This document shows positions 43,011 through 50,971 of a stretch of DNA of 64,000 nt, piece by piece. The DNA comes from Ramlibacter ginsenosidimutans (lineage in GTDB: Bacteria; Pseudomonadota; Gammaproteobacteria; Burkholderiales; Burkholderiaceae_C). Position numbers and translations under genes: made by a program. The notes under the pieces were generated by a model. The model was not told where the DNA came from. It did not search any database and worked only from the letters and a program-made list of their open reading frames with translations. The stretch lies in the NCBI RefSeq assembly GCF_042678185.1, contig NZ_JBHUDQ010000015.1. One strand, written 5' to 3'. Positions within the stretch are counted from its first letter, which is position 1. Each line of letters opens with the position of its first letter.

Positions 43011-44819
43011 ATGGCATATACCAAGAGCAACGTCACGACGCGCAAGTTCGACGTCGTCATCGTGGGCGCCGGCGGCTCCGGCATGCGCGCCTCCCTCCAA
43101 CTGTCCCTCGCCGGCCTGAACGTGGCCGTGCTGTCGAAGGTGTTCCCCACCCGCTCGCACACGGTGGCGGCGCAAGGCGGCATCGGCGCCTCGCTGGGCA
43201 ACATGTCCGAGGACAACTGGCACTACCACTTCTACGACACCGTCAAGGGCGGCGACTGGCTGGGCGACCAGGACGCGATCGAATACATGTGCCGCGAGGC
43301 GCCGAAGGTCGTGTACGAGCTCGAGCACTTCGGCATGCCGTTCGACCGCAACCCCGACGGCACGATCTACCAGCGTCCCTTCGGCGGCCACACGGCGAAC
43401 TACGGTGAGAAGCCGGTGCAGCGCGCCTGCGCCGCCGCCGACCGCACGGGCCACGCGATGCTGCACACGCTGTACCAGCAGAACGTGAAGGCCAGGACCA
43501 GCTTCTTCGTGGAGTGGATGGCGCTCGACCTGATCCGCGACGCCGAGGGCGACGTGGTCGGCGTGACCGCGCTGGAGATGGAAACCGGCGACCTGCACGT
43601 GCTGCACGCCAAGACCGTGCTGCTGGCCACCGGCGGCGCGGGCCGCATCTTCGCGGCCTCCACCAACGCCTTCATCAACACCGGCGACGGCCTGGGCATG
43701 GCGGCGCGCGCCGGCATCCCGCTGGAAGACATGGAGTTCTGGCAGTTCCACCCGACCGGCGTCGCCGGCGCGGGCGTGCTGCTGACCGAGGGCTGCCGCG
43801 GCGAAGGCGCGATCCTGTTGAACAGCAACGGCGAGCGCTTCATGGAGCGCTATGCGCCCACGCTGAAGGACCTGGCGCCGCGCGACTTCGTCTCGCGCTC
43901 GATGGACCAGGAGATCAAGGAAGGGCGCGGCTGCGGTCCCAACAAGGACTACGTGCTGCTCAAGCTCGACCACCTCGGCGCCGACACCATCCACAAGCGC
44001 CTGCCCTCCGTCTACGAGATCGGCATCAACTTCGCCAACGTGGACATCACGCGCGAGCCGATCCCGGTCGTGCCCACCATCCACTACCAGATGGGCGGCA
44101 TCCCGACCAACATCCACGGCCAGGTGGTGCTGCAGCGGAACGGCAGCGACAACGACCCCGTGAACGGCCTGTATGCGGTGGGCGAATGCTCCTGCGTCAG
44201 CGTGCACGGCGCCAACCGCCTGGGCACCAACTCGCTGCTGGACCTGCTGGTGTTCGGCAAGGCCGCGGGCAACCACATCGTGGACTTCGCGAGCACGACG
44301 AAGTCGCACAAGCCCCTGCCGGCCGACGCTGCCGACTACTCGCTGGCGCGCCTGAACCAGCTGGAGTCCCGCGCGAAGGGCGAATACGCGCAGGACGTCG
44401 CCAACGACATCCGCGCCACCATGCAGCTGCACGCGGGCGTGTTCCGCACGCAGGCCGGCATGGACGAGGGTGTCCAGAAGATCGCCGCCCTGCGCGAGCG
44501 CGTGAACGGCATCGAGCTGCGCGACAAGTCGCTGGTCTTCAACACCGCGCGCATCGAGGCGCTGGAAGTCGACAACCTGATCGAGGTGGCGCAGGCCACC
44601 ATGGTCTCGGCGGCCGCCCGCAAGGAATGCCGCGGCGCCCACACGGTGATGGACTACGAACGCCCGGCCGACGACCCGGTCGCCCCGCTCGGACGCGACG
44701 ATGCGCACTGGATGAAGCACAGCCTGTGGTACAGCCAGGGCAACCGGCTGGACTACAAGCCCGTGCAGCTGAAGCCGCTGTCGGTGGACTCCGTGCCGCC
44801 CAAGGTGCGGACCTTCTGA
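43011..44819 (+). CDS. sdhA: Succinate dehydrogenase flavoprotein subunit
   Basis: This 602-residue catalytic subunit oxidises succinate to fumarate. FAD is bound by V-I-V-G-A-G-G-S-G-M-R-A and attached to His in R-S-H-T-V-A-A-Q-G-G-I. Substrate residues include H-G-A-N-R-L-G-T-N-S and the R-G-E-G-A-I-L loop. It ends in the usual Pro/Val-rich tail (V-P-P-K-V-R-T-F). Length is normal. Flavinylation is likely assisted by SdhE, encoded two genes downstream. Confidence 0.98.
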   Translation: MAYTKSNVTTRKFDVVIVGAGGSGMRASLQLSLAGLNVAVLSKVFPTRSHTVAAQGGIGASLGNMSEDNWHYHFYDTVKGGDWLGDQDAIEYMCREAPKVVYELEHFGMPFDRNPDGTIYQRPFGGHTANYGEKPVQRACAAADRTGHAMLHTLYQQNVKARTSFFVEWMALDLIRDAEGDVVGVTALEMETGDLHVLHAKTVLLATGGAGRIFAASTNAFINTGDGLGMAARAGIPLEDMEFWQFHPTGVAGAGVLLTEGCRGEGAILLNSNGERFMERYAPTLKDLAPRDFVSRSMDQEIKEGRGCGPNKDYVLLKLDHLGADTIHKRLPSVYEIGINFANVDITREPIPVVPTIHYQMGGIPTNIHGQVVLQRNGSDNDPVNGLYAVGECSCVSVHGANRLGTNSLLDLLVFGKAAGNHIVDFASTTKSHKPLPADAADYSLARLNQLESRAKGEYAQDVANDIRATMQLHAGVFRTQAGMDEGVQKIAALRERVNGIELRDKSLVFNTARIEALEVDNLIEVAQATMVSAAARKECRGAHTVMDYERPADDPVAPLGRDDAHWMKHSLWYSQGNRLDYKPVQLKPLSVDSVPPKVRTF

Positions 44820-44873
44820 TTACGTGCTACTGCGCACCTCATTCCCGCCTAGATTCAGGATACGGACCACTCC

Positions 44874-45581
44874 ATGCAAAAGCGCACCTTCCACATCTAC
44901 CGCTACGACCCGGACAAGGACGCCAAGCCCTACATGCAGACGGTGGAGATCGAGCTGGAGGGCAACGAGCGCATGCTGCTCGACGCCCTGATGAAGCTCA
45001 AGGCGCAGGACCCGTCGATCGCCTTCCGCCGCTCCTGCCGCGAAGGCGTCTGCGGTTCGGACGCGATGAACATCAACGGCAAGAACGGGCTCGCGTGCCT
45101 CACCAACCTGCGTTCGCTGGGCGACAAGCCGATCACGCTCAAGCCCCTGCCCGGCCTGCCCGTCATCCGCGACCTGATCGTGGACATGACGCAGTTCTTC
45201 AAGCAGTACAACTCGATCAAGCCCTACCTCGTCAACGACAGCATCCCGCCCGAGAAGGAGCGCCTGCAGTCGCCCGAGGAGCGCGACGAGCTCAACGGCC
45301 TGTACGAGTGCATCCTGTGCGCGAGCTGCTCGACCAGCTGCCCCAGCTTCTGGTGGAACCCGGACAAGTTCGTGGGTCCCGCCGGCCTGCTGCAGGCCTA
45401 CCGCTTCATCGCCGACAGCCGCGATGACGCCACCAACGCCCGCCTGGACAATCTCGAGGATCCGTACCGGCTCTTCCGCTGCCACACCATCATGAACTGC
45501 GTGGACGTCTGCCCGAAGGGGCTGAACCCGACCATGGCGATCGGCAAGATCAAGGAATTGATGGTCCGCCGCGCGGTCTGA
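44874..45581 (+). CDS. sdhB: Succinate dehydrogenase iron-sulfur subunit
   Basis: This 235-residue subunit has three clusters: [2Fe-2S] in S-C55-R-E-G-V-C60-G-S-D63...C75, [4Fe-4S] in C-I-L-C-A-S-C and [3Fe-4S] in C-P-S-F / C-H-T-I-M-N-C, with a last set in C-V-D-V-C-P-K-G. The Asp63 replacement of a fourth Cys is as in E. coli SdhB. It follows sdhA by 54 bp, and its stop shares bases with the sdhE ATG (TGATG). Confidence 0.98.
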   Translation: MQKRTFHIYRYDPDKDAKPYMQTVEIELEGNERMLLDALMKLKAQDPSIAFRRSCREGVCGSDAMNINGKNGLACLTNLRSLGDKPITLKPLPGLPVIRDLIVDMTQFFKQYNSIKPYLVNDSIPPEKERLQSPEERDELNGLYECILCASCSTSCPSFWWNPDKFVGPAGLLQAYRFIADSRDDATNARLDNLEDPYRLFRCHTIMNCVDVCPKGLNPTMAIGKIKELMVRRAV

Positions 45582-45886
45582 TGCTTTGTTGGACAATGGC
45601 CGAAACGCTGCTCGATGAACGCGCGCTGAGCAAGCTGCGCTGGCGCTGCCGGCGCGGGCTGCTGGAGAACGACCTGTTCATCGAGCGCTTTTTCGAACGC
45701 TACGCCGACGCCCTGACGGTGCGCCAGGCGCAAGCGCTCGGGGACCTGATGGACCTGGCCGACAACGACCTGCTCGACCTGCTGCTGCGGCGGCGCAACC
45801 CGCAAGGGGGACTGGATCGTGCGGATGTGAACGAAGTACTGGGGATGCTGCGCAGGCCGGCGGCGACACCAGCACCTGGGCATTGA
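45581..45886 (+). CDS. sdhE: FAD assembly factor SdhE
   Basis: This 101-residue helical protein of the Sdh5/YgfY family helps attach FAD to SdhA. The diagnostic R-W-R-C-R-R-G-L-L-E-N-D-L motif (R-G-x-x-E) is at residues about 20-32. The start at 45581 overlaps the sdhB stop; an ATG at 45596 giving M-A-E-T-L-L-D is an equally possible start. Its place in the sdh operon supports the role. Confidence 0.92.
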   Translation: MLCWTMAETLLDERALSKLRWRCRRGLLENDLFIERFFERYADALTVRQAQALGDLMDLADNDLLDLLLRRRNPQGGLDRADVNEVLGMLRRPAATPAPGH

Positions 45887-45905
45887 ATACCTGTTGAGGA
45901 AAACC

Positions 45906-47216
45906 ATGAAAATCGCCGACAACAAGGCCACGCTGTCCTTCAGCAACGGCAGCCCGAGCGTCGAAATGCCCGTCTACCAGGGCACTATCGGCCCGGACGT
46001 GATCGACATCCGCAAGCTGTATGCGCAGACCGGCATGTTCACGTACGACCCGGGCTTCATGTCCACGGCCTCGTGCCAGTCGACCATCACGTACATCGAC
46101 GGCGACAAGGGCGAGCTGCTGTACCGCGGCTACCCCATCGAGCAGCTCGCGACCTCCTGCGACTATCTCGAGACCTGCTACCTGCTGCTGTACGGCAATC
46201 TGCCAAACCCGCAGCAAAAGCAGGACTTCGTGGCGCGCGTGACCAACCACACGATGGTCAACGAGCAGATGCAGTTCTTCCTGCGCGGCTTCCGCCGCGA
46301 CGCGCACCCGATGGCCGTGATGACGGGCCTGGTGGGCGCGCTGTCGGCCTTCTATCACGACAGCACGGACATCAACAATCCCGAGCACCGCGAGATCTCC
46401 GCGATCCGCCTGATCGCGAAGATGCCGACGCTGGTGGCCATGGCGTACAAGTACTCGATGGGCCAGCCCTACATGTACCCGAAGAACTCGCTGTCGTACA
46501 CGGCGAACTTCATGCGGATGATGTTCGCCACGCCGTGCGAGGAGTACGAGCCCAACGAGGTGCTGGTGCGCGCGATGGACCGCATCTTCATCCTGCACGC
46601 CGACCACGAGCAGAACGCATCCACCTCCACGGTGCGCCTGTGCGGCTCCTCCGGCACCAACCCGTTCGCGGCCATCGCGGCCGGCGTGGCCTGCCTGTGG
46701 GGTCCGGCGCACGGCGGCGCCAACGAAGCGGCGCTGAACATGCTGGAAGACATCCAGAAGATGGGCGGCGTCGCCAAGATCGGCGAGTTCGTGGCCAAGG
46801 TGAAGGACAAGAACTCCAACGTCAAGCTGATGGGCTTCGGCCACCGCGTGTACAAGAACTACGACCCGCGCGCCAAGCTGATGCGCGAGACCTGCCACGA
46901 GGTGCTGGACGCCCTGGGCCTGCACAACGACCCGCTGTTCAAGCTGGCGATGGCGCTGGAGAAGGTGGCGCTGGAAGACGAGTACTTCGTCTCCCGCAAG
47001 CTGTACCCGAACGTGGACTTCTACTCCGGCATCGTTCAGCGCGCGATCGGCATCCCGGTGAGCCTGTTCACCGCGATCTTCGCGCTGGCCCGCACGGTCG
47101 GCTGGATCGCGCAGCTGAACGAGATGATCGCGGATCCCGAGTACAAGATCGGCCGGCCCCGCCAGCTGTACACCGGCTCGGTCAAGCGCGACGTGCAGCC
47201 GATCGACAAGCGCTGA
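45906..47216 (+). CDS. gltA: Citrate synthase (type II)
   Basis: This 436-residue enzyme condenses oxaloacetate and acetyl-CoA. Catalytic residues are the His in G-P-A-H-G-G-A-N-E-A, the His in F-G-H-R-V-Y-K and the Asp in N-V-D-F-Y-S-G. The N-terminal beta-rich extension is that of the hexameric, NADH-sensitive Gram-negative type. GAGGAAAA precedes the ATG. Last gene of the sdh operon, 19 bp after sdhE, with a strong terminator downstream. Confidence 0.98.
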   Translation: MKIADNKATLSFSNGSPSVEMPVYQGTIGPDVIDIRKLYAQTGMFTYDPGFMSTASCQSTITYIDGDKGELLYRGYPIEQLATSCDYLETCYLLLYGNLPNPQQKQDFVARVTNHTMVNEQMQFFLRGFRRDAHPMAVMTGLVGALSAFYHDSTDINNPEHREISAIRLIAKMPTLVAMAYKYSMGQPYMYPKNSLSYTANFMRMMFATPCEEYEPNEVLVRAMDRIFILHADHEQNASTSTVRLCGSSGTNPFAAIAAGVACLWGPAHGGANEAALNMLEDIQKMGGVAKIGEFVAKVKDKNSNVKLMGFGHRVYKNYDPRAKLMRETCHEVLDALGLHNDPLFKLAMALEKVALEDEYFVSRKLYPNVDFYSGIVQRAIGIPVSLFTAIFALARTVGWIAQLNEMIADPEYKIGRPRQLYTGSVKRDVQPIDKR

Positions 47217-47240
47217 AGCGTTCGCGCCGGCAAAGACAGA

Positions 47241-47264
47241 GGCCCGCTCGCGCGGGCCTTTTTT
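47241..47264 (+). terminator. Rho-independent terminator of the sdhCDAB-sdhE-gltA operon
   Basis: A 7-bp GC stem (GGCCCGC 47241-47247 with GCGGGCC 47252-47258, loop TCGC) is followed directly by six T. It begins 24 bp after the gltA stop. Confidence 0.92.
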
Positions 47265-47274
47265 CTTGCGGATG

Positions 47275-47316
47275 TCCTTCTGCGTCCTCTGCGAAACCTC
47301 TGCGTCCTCTGCGTTC
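47275..47316. repeat. R2 dispersed repeat, copy c
   Basis: Tandem TCTGCGTCCTCTGCG units, the right-hand arm of R2, lie between the gltA terminator and the stop of the convergent regulator gene. The left arm is missing. Confidence 0.8.
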
Positions 47317-47353
47317 CCCTGCCGGAAATCCAGAAGGCTTCGCCTCGCAGGCT

Positions 47354-47890
47354 TCACTTCACCCGCTGCTTCTCCAGCTTGCGCGCCAGAGTGCGGCGGT
47401 GCATGCCCAGGCGGCGCGCCGTCTCCGAGATGTTGAAGCCGGTCTCGGCCAGCGTCTCGTGGATGCGCTCCCATTCCAGCGTCTTGATGCTGGTCTGCCG
47501 CTCCGTGAGCTCCACGTCCGCGTCGCCGTCGGCGCGCGCGAAGGCGGCCTCGATGTCGTCGGTGTTGGCGGGCTTGGCCAGGTAATGCCGGGCGCCCAGC
47601 TTCACGGCCTCCACCGCCGTGGCGATGCTCGCGTAGCCGGTGAGCACGACGATCACCAGTTCCGGGTCGTGTTCGTGCAGCAGCTGCACGCAGGCGAGGC
47701 CGGAAGCGCCGCCGGCGAGCTTGAGGTCCACGACCGCATACCCCGGCCTGTGCTCCTGCAGCACCGCGCGGGCGCTCTCGAGGTCGGACGCCCGCAGCAC
47801 GCGGTAGCCGCGCCGCTCGAACGAGCGCTGCAGCGAGCGGGCGAAGGCGTCGTCGTCCTCCACCACCAGCAGTTCGCGATCAGCGTCCAT
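47354..47890 (-). CDS. regA: Response regulator, RegA/PrrA/ActR type
   Basis: This 178-residue protein has a receiver domain (acidic V-V-E-D-D, phospho-acceptor Asp in V-V-D-L-K-L, T-G-Y-A and Lys in Y-L-A-K-P-A) and a C-terminal Fis-like helix-turn-helix (I-S-E-T-A-R-R-L-G-M-H-R-R-T-L-A-R-K-L). The G-M-H-R-R-T-L helix is the hallmark of the redox regulator RegA. Two ATGs (47890, 47899) overlap the end of the kinase frame, so the pair is translationally coupled. Known RegA proteins switch respiration and carbon pathways with redox state; the adjacent cyo operon is a likely target. Confidence 0.9.
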   Translation of the reverse strand: MDADRELLVVEDDDAFARSLQRSFERRGYRVLRASDLESARAVLQEHRPGYAVVDLKLAGGASGLACVQLLHEHDPELVIVVLTGYASIATAVEAVKLGARHYLAKPANTDDIEAAFARADGDADVELTERQTSIKTLEWERIHETLAETGFNISETARRLGMHRRTLARKLEKQRVK

Positions 47891-49937
47891 CGTCCTCATC
47901 CTCGTTCGGCATCAGCGAGGCGAGCGGCAGCGTGATCGTCACTTCCGCGCCTCCGGGAACATTGTGCGCCGCGATCTGTCCCCCCAGGGTGCGTGCGACA
48001 TTGAGCGAGAGGAACAGCCCGAGCCCGCGCCCCGGCGTGCCCTTGCTGGACTGGTACGGCGTGCCGAGCCGCTCGAGGACGTGGTCCGGAAAGCCCGGGC
48101 CGCGATCCTGCACCCGCAACGTGAGCGTGTCCTCGTCCCAGCTCGCCTCGAAGCGCAGCGCCTGCCCCGGCGCGGCCTCCAGCGCGTTGTCCAGGACGTT
48201 GCCGACCATCTGCTGCAAGGCCGTGTCCGAGATGATCGGCAGGTCCAGGCCTTCGCGCCGATACGTGAGCTCGGCGCCGCGCGTGCGCTTCCACTCCTCC
48301 ACCAGTTCGTCCAGGAAGACGCTGAGGCTCGTCTCCTGCGGCGCGACGGCGCGCGTCTCGCCGGCGGACTGCAGGATGTTGGACACGATCGCCTTGCAGC
48401 GCGCGATCTGCCGCTGCATCTCCTCCATCTCCTCGCGCAGCTCCGGCTCGCCCGCGAACGGCGCCATGCGCGACCAGTCGCCGAGAATGACCGCGAGTGT
48501 CGCGAGCGGCGTGCCCAGCTCGTGCGCCGCGCCCGAGGCGAGCAGGCCCATGCGCACGATGTGCTCCTCCTCCACCGCGCGCTGCCGCAGCCTGGCGAGC
48601 GCTTCGTCGCGCTGGCGCAGGTTGCGCGAGATGCGGCCGATGAAGATCACCAGCAGCGCCGCGTTGAGCGCGAAGCAGACCAGCAGTCCGCCCACGTAAT
48701 CGCTCGAGAGGGCGGCCTGCGCGAGCCCGCCCAGCGCCAGCGGCCGGTGCCACATCGTGAGCGCGACGAACGCGCAGGTCGTGACGAGCACCATCGCCCA
48801 CACGTAGCGCGGACGCAGCAGCACCGAAGCCACCGCCACCTGCAGCAGGAACAGGAAGATGAAGGGATTGGTGATGCCGCCGGAGAAATAGAGCTGCGCC
48901 GTGAGCACGGCGACGTCGACCAGCAGGCCCCCGAACAGTTCGGCGTTGACCACCGGGCGCGCGAGCCGCGTGCGCCACCAGCTCGCCACGTTGAACAGCG
49001 CAAGCACGGCCAGCAGGGTGAGCATCTCGCGCAGCGGCAACGGCACGCCCAGCAAGGTCCCCACGAGCACGATCGTGAGCAGCTGGCCGCCCACGGCGAG
49101 CCAGCGCAGCTCCACGAGCTGCAGCAGGTTGCGGCGGTGGGCCAGGCGCTCCGGCACCTTGCCGGCTTCGTCCAGCGGGAGATGGTAGGCGTGGGTGAGC
49201 AAGGACTGGCCCCAGGCGGCCCGGCGGCGCCGGTCGTCGAACAGCACGTACCCGAAGGCGGCGGCCATCATGGCGGCGAGCGCGAACCAGGTGATCGCGT
49301 ACTGCAGGTGGTCGTTGGGGAAGCGGATCACCGTGAGGCCGGGGCGCGGCCAGCGGGTCGCCGTGTCCGGGCCTGCGACTTCGTCGATGAAATACGGCGC
49401 CACGGCGCCCGTGAGGCGCTCGGTGGTCGCAATCGCCGCGACGTCGCGCGAATACCAGCGGCCGGCCGCGGGCACGTTGGCCTGCAGGAAGCGGCCGCCC
49501 GGTTCGCTGGAGCGCAGCAGGCCGGTCACTTCGCCCTGGTCCGGTCCCCGCGGCACGTTCGCGCGCAGCTCCGGCGGCACGAAGCCGCGGTTCACGAGGA
49601 TCCACGTGCCGTCGCGCGTGCGCAGCGGCGTGAGCACCCAATAGCCGGCGCCGAGTTCGGTGGTGGCCGCGACTTCCACTTCATGCCCATAGTCGAAGTG
49701 GCCGCTGGCCTGCACGCGCCGGTACTCGTCGGCGGCGGTGATCTGCTGCCACTGCGCGGATGCGGGCGCGGGGACAGGCGCACCGTGGATGTTGCGGTCC
49801 ACGCGCGCGATCAGCGCCTCCTTCCAGGCGAGCCGACGCACCTGCCAGACGCCCAATGCGGCGAAGCCCGCGGCCGCCAGCGCACAGGCAGTGAGCATCA
49901 CCACCAGCGCGACCAGCGACCGCGGCCTTCGCCCCAT
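47880..49937 (-). CDS. SURF1 domain fused to a RegB-like redox histidine kinase
   Basis: One 685-residue frame joins two usually separate proteins. Residues about 1-235 are SURF1: the first helix with G-V-W-Q-V-R-R-L-A-W-K and the second with N-D-H-L-Q-Y-A-I-T-W-F; SURF1 helps assemble heme-copper oxidases. Residues about 255-450 hold six membrane helices with G-G-I-T-N-P-F, the quinone-linked G-G-x-x-N-P-F motif of RegB. The H-box is A-A-H-E-L-G-T-P-L-A-T, and a Cys lies 42 residues after that His (R-C-K-A-I), where RegB has its redox Cys. ATPase motifs N-V-L-D-N-A-L-E-A, D-R-G-P-G-F and G-R-G-L-G-L-F follow. The ATG at 49937 is 2 bp after cyoD. A missed frameshift is the main alternative. 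Confidence 0.88.
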   Translation of the reverse strand: MGRRPRSLVALVVMLTACALAAAGFAALGVWQVRRLAWKEALIARVDRNIHGAPVPAPASAQWQQITAADEYRRVQASGHFDYGHEVEVAATTELGAGYWVLTPLRTRDGTWILVNRGFVPPELRANVPRGPDQGEVTGLLRSSEPGGRFLQANVPAAGRWYSRDVAAIATTERLTGAVAPYFIDEVAGPDTATRWPRPGLTVIRFPNDHLQYAITWFALAAMMAAAFGYVLFDDRRRRAAWGQSLLTHAYHLPLDEAGKVPERLAHRRNLLQLVELRWLAVGGQLLTIVLVGTLLGVPLPLREMLTLLAVLALFNVASWWRTRLARPVVNAELFGGLLVDVAVLTAQLYFSGGITNPFIFLFLLQVAVASVLLRPRYVWAMVLVTTCAFVALTMWHRPLALGGLAQAALSSDYVGGLLVCFALNAALLVIFIGRISRNLRQRDEALARLRQRAVEEEHIVRMGLLASGAAHELGTPLATLAVILGDWSRMAPFAGEPELREEMEEMQRQIARCKAIVSNILQSAGETRAVAPQETSLSVFLDELVEEWKRTRGAELTYRREGLDLPIISDTALQQMVGNVLDNALEAAPGQALRFEASWDEDTLTLRVQDRGPGFPDHVLERLGTPYQSSKGTPGRGLGLFLSLNVARTLGGQIAAHNVPGGAEVTITLPLASLMPNEDEDDGR

Positions 49938-49939
49938 GC

Positions 49940-50329
49940 TCAAGGCATGTTGCGCATCATCTGCGGGTCGACGGGCATCATGTTCTCGTTCATGTGGTAC
50001 ATGACCCAGATCGATCCCGACAGCAGGATGAACAGGATGACGACGGTGAAGATCAGCGCCAGCAGGTTCCAGCCGCCCTGCGCCTGGCGATCGAGGTGCA
50101 GGAAGTAGACGACGTGCACGACCATCTGCACGGCCGCGAAGCCCAGGATGATCACGCTGGTGAGCGTGGTGGGCAGCACCTTCGCCATCACCAGCCAGAA
50201 CGGGATCGCGGTCAGGACGACGGACAGCATGAACCCGACCACGTAGCCCTTCACGGTGGCGTGGTACTCGATGTCGTCGTGATCGTCGTGGTGGTCGCCG
50301 TGGCCGGCGGTCGCGTGCTGGGCGCTCAT
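49940..50329 (-). CDS. cyoD: Cytochrome bo3 ubiquinol oxidase subunit IV
   Basis: This 129-residue small subunit has three membrane helices and a His/Asp-rich N-terminus (H-G-D-H-H-D-D-H-D-D). F-A-A-V-Q-M-V-V-H-V-V-Y-F-L-H-L is typical of CyoD. It assists assembly of the oxidase. The ATG overlaps the cyoC stop by 4 bp. Confidence 0.93.
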   Translation of the reverse strand: MSAQHATAGHGDHHDDHDDIEYHATVKGYVVGFMLSVVLTAIPFWLVMAKVLPTTLTSVIILGFAAVQMVVHVVYFLHLDRQAQGGWNLLALIFTVVILFILLSGSIWVMYHMNENMMPVDPQMMRNMP

Positions 50330-50952
50330 CGCATGGACCCCATCAGGTACACGAAGGTGAAGACGCCGATCCACACGACGTCCAGGAAGTGCCAGAACAT
50401 GGACAGGCACACGAGGCGCCGCTTGTTCTCGCGCGTGAGGCCCAGCTTGCCGACCTGCACCATCAGCGTGATCAGCCACACGATGCCGAAGGTGACGTGC
50501 AGGCCGTGCGTGCCCACCAGCGTGAAGAAGCTGGAGAGGAACGCGCTGCGCCAGGGGCCGGCGCCTTCGGCGATGAGGTGCGCGAACTCGTTGATTTCCA
50601 GGGTGAGGAAGCCGGCGCCGAGCAGGCCCGTGATCGCGAGCCACACCAGCACGCCGGTCTTCTTGCGGCCCAGCATCGCGATCATTGCGAAGCCGTAGGT
50701 GATGGAGGACAGCAGCAGGAAGCCGGTGTTGACGGCCACGACCGGCAGCTCGAACAGGTCCGCGCCCGAAGGGCCGGCCGCGTAGTTGCGACCGAGCACG
50801 CCGTAGGTGGCGAACAGGATGGCGAAGACGAGGCAGTCGCTCATCAGGTACAGCCAGAACCCGAGCAGGGTGCCCTGCTCCGGGTGGTGGCTGCCGTCGT
50901 CGTAGAAGACCGGCGCGGCGCCGGTCGGCGGAACGGTGGTGGTGGAACTCAT
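50326..50952 (-). CDS. cyoC: Cytochrome bo3 ubiquinol oxidase subunit III
   Basis: This 208-residue protein has five membrane helices, with G-F-W-L-Y-L-M-S-D-C-L-V-F-A-I-L-F-A-T-Y near the N-terminus and T-H-G-L-H-V-T-F-G, both typical of CyoC. It stabilises subunit I and the proton route. It lies 19 bp after cyoB and overlaps cyoD. Confidence 0.95.
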   Translation of the reverse strand: MSSTTTVPPTGAAPVFYDDGSHHPEQGTLLGFWLYLMSDCLVFAILFATYGVLGRNYAAGPSGADLFELPVVAVNTGFLLLSSITYGFAMIAMLGRKKTGVLVWLAITGLLGAGFLTLEINEFAHLIAEGAGPWRSAFLSSFFTLVGTHGLHVTFGIVWLITLMVQVGKLGLTRENKRRLVCLSMFWHFLDVVWIGVFTFVYLMGSMR

Positions 50953-50971
50953 CGCCTGGTGTTCTTTCGCG

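Noticed and set aside
49150..49260. A separate start for the kinase half of the SURF1-kinase frame.
   Set aside because: No ATG is present; the GTG and TTG codons near the junction lack a convincing ribosome-binding site. Kept as the alternative explanation, not as a separate gene.
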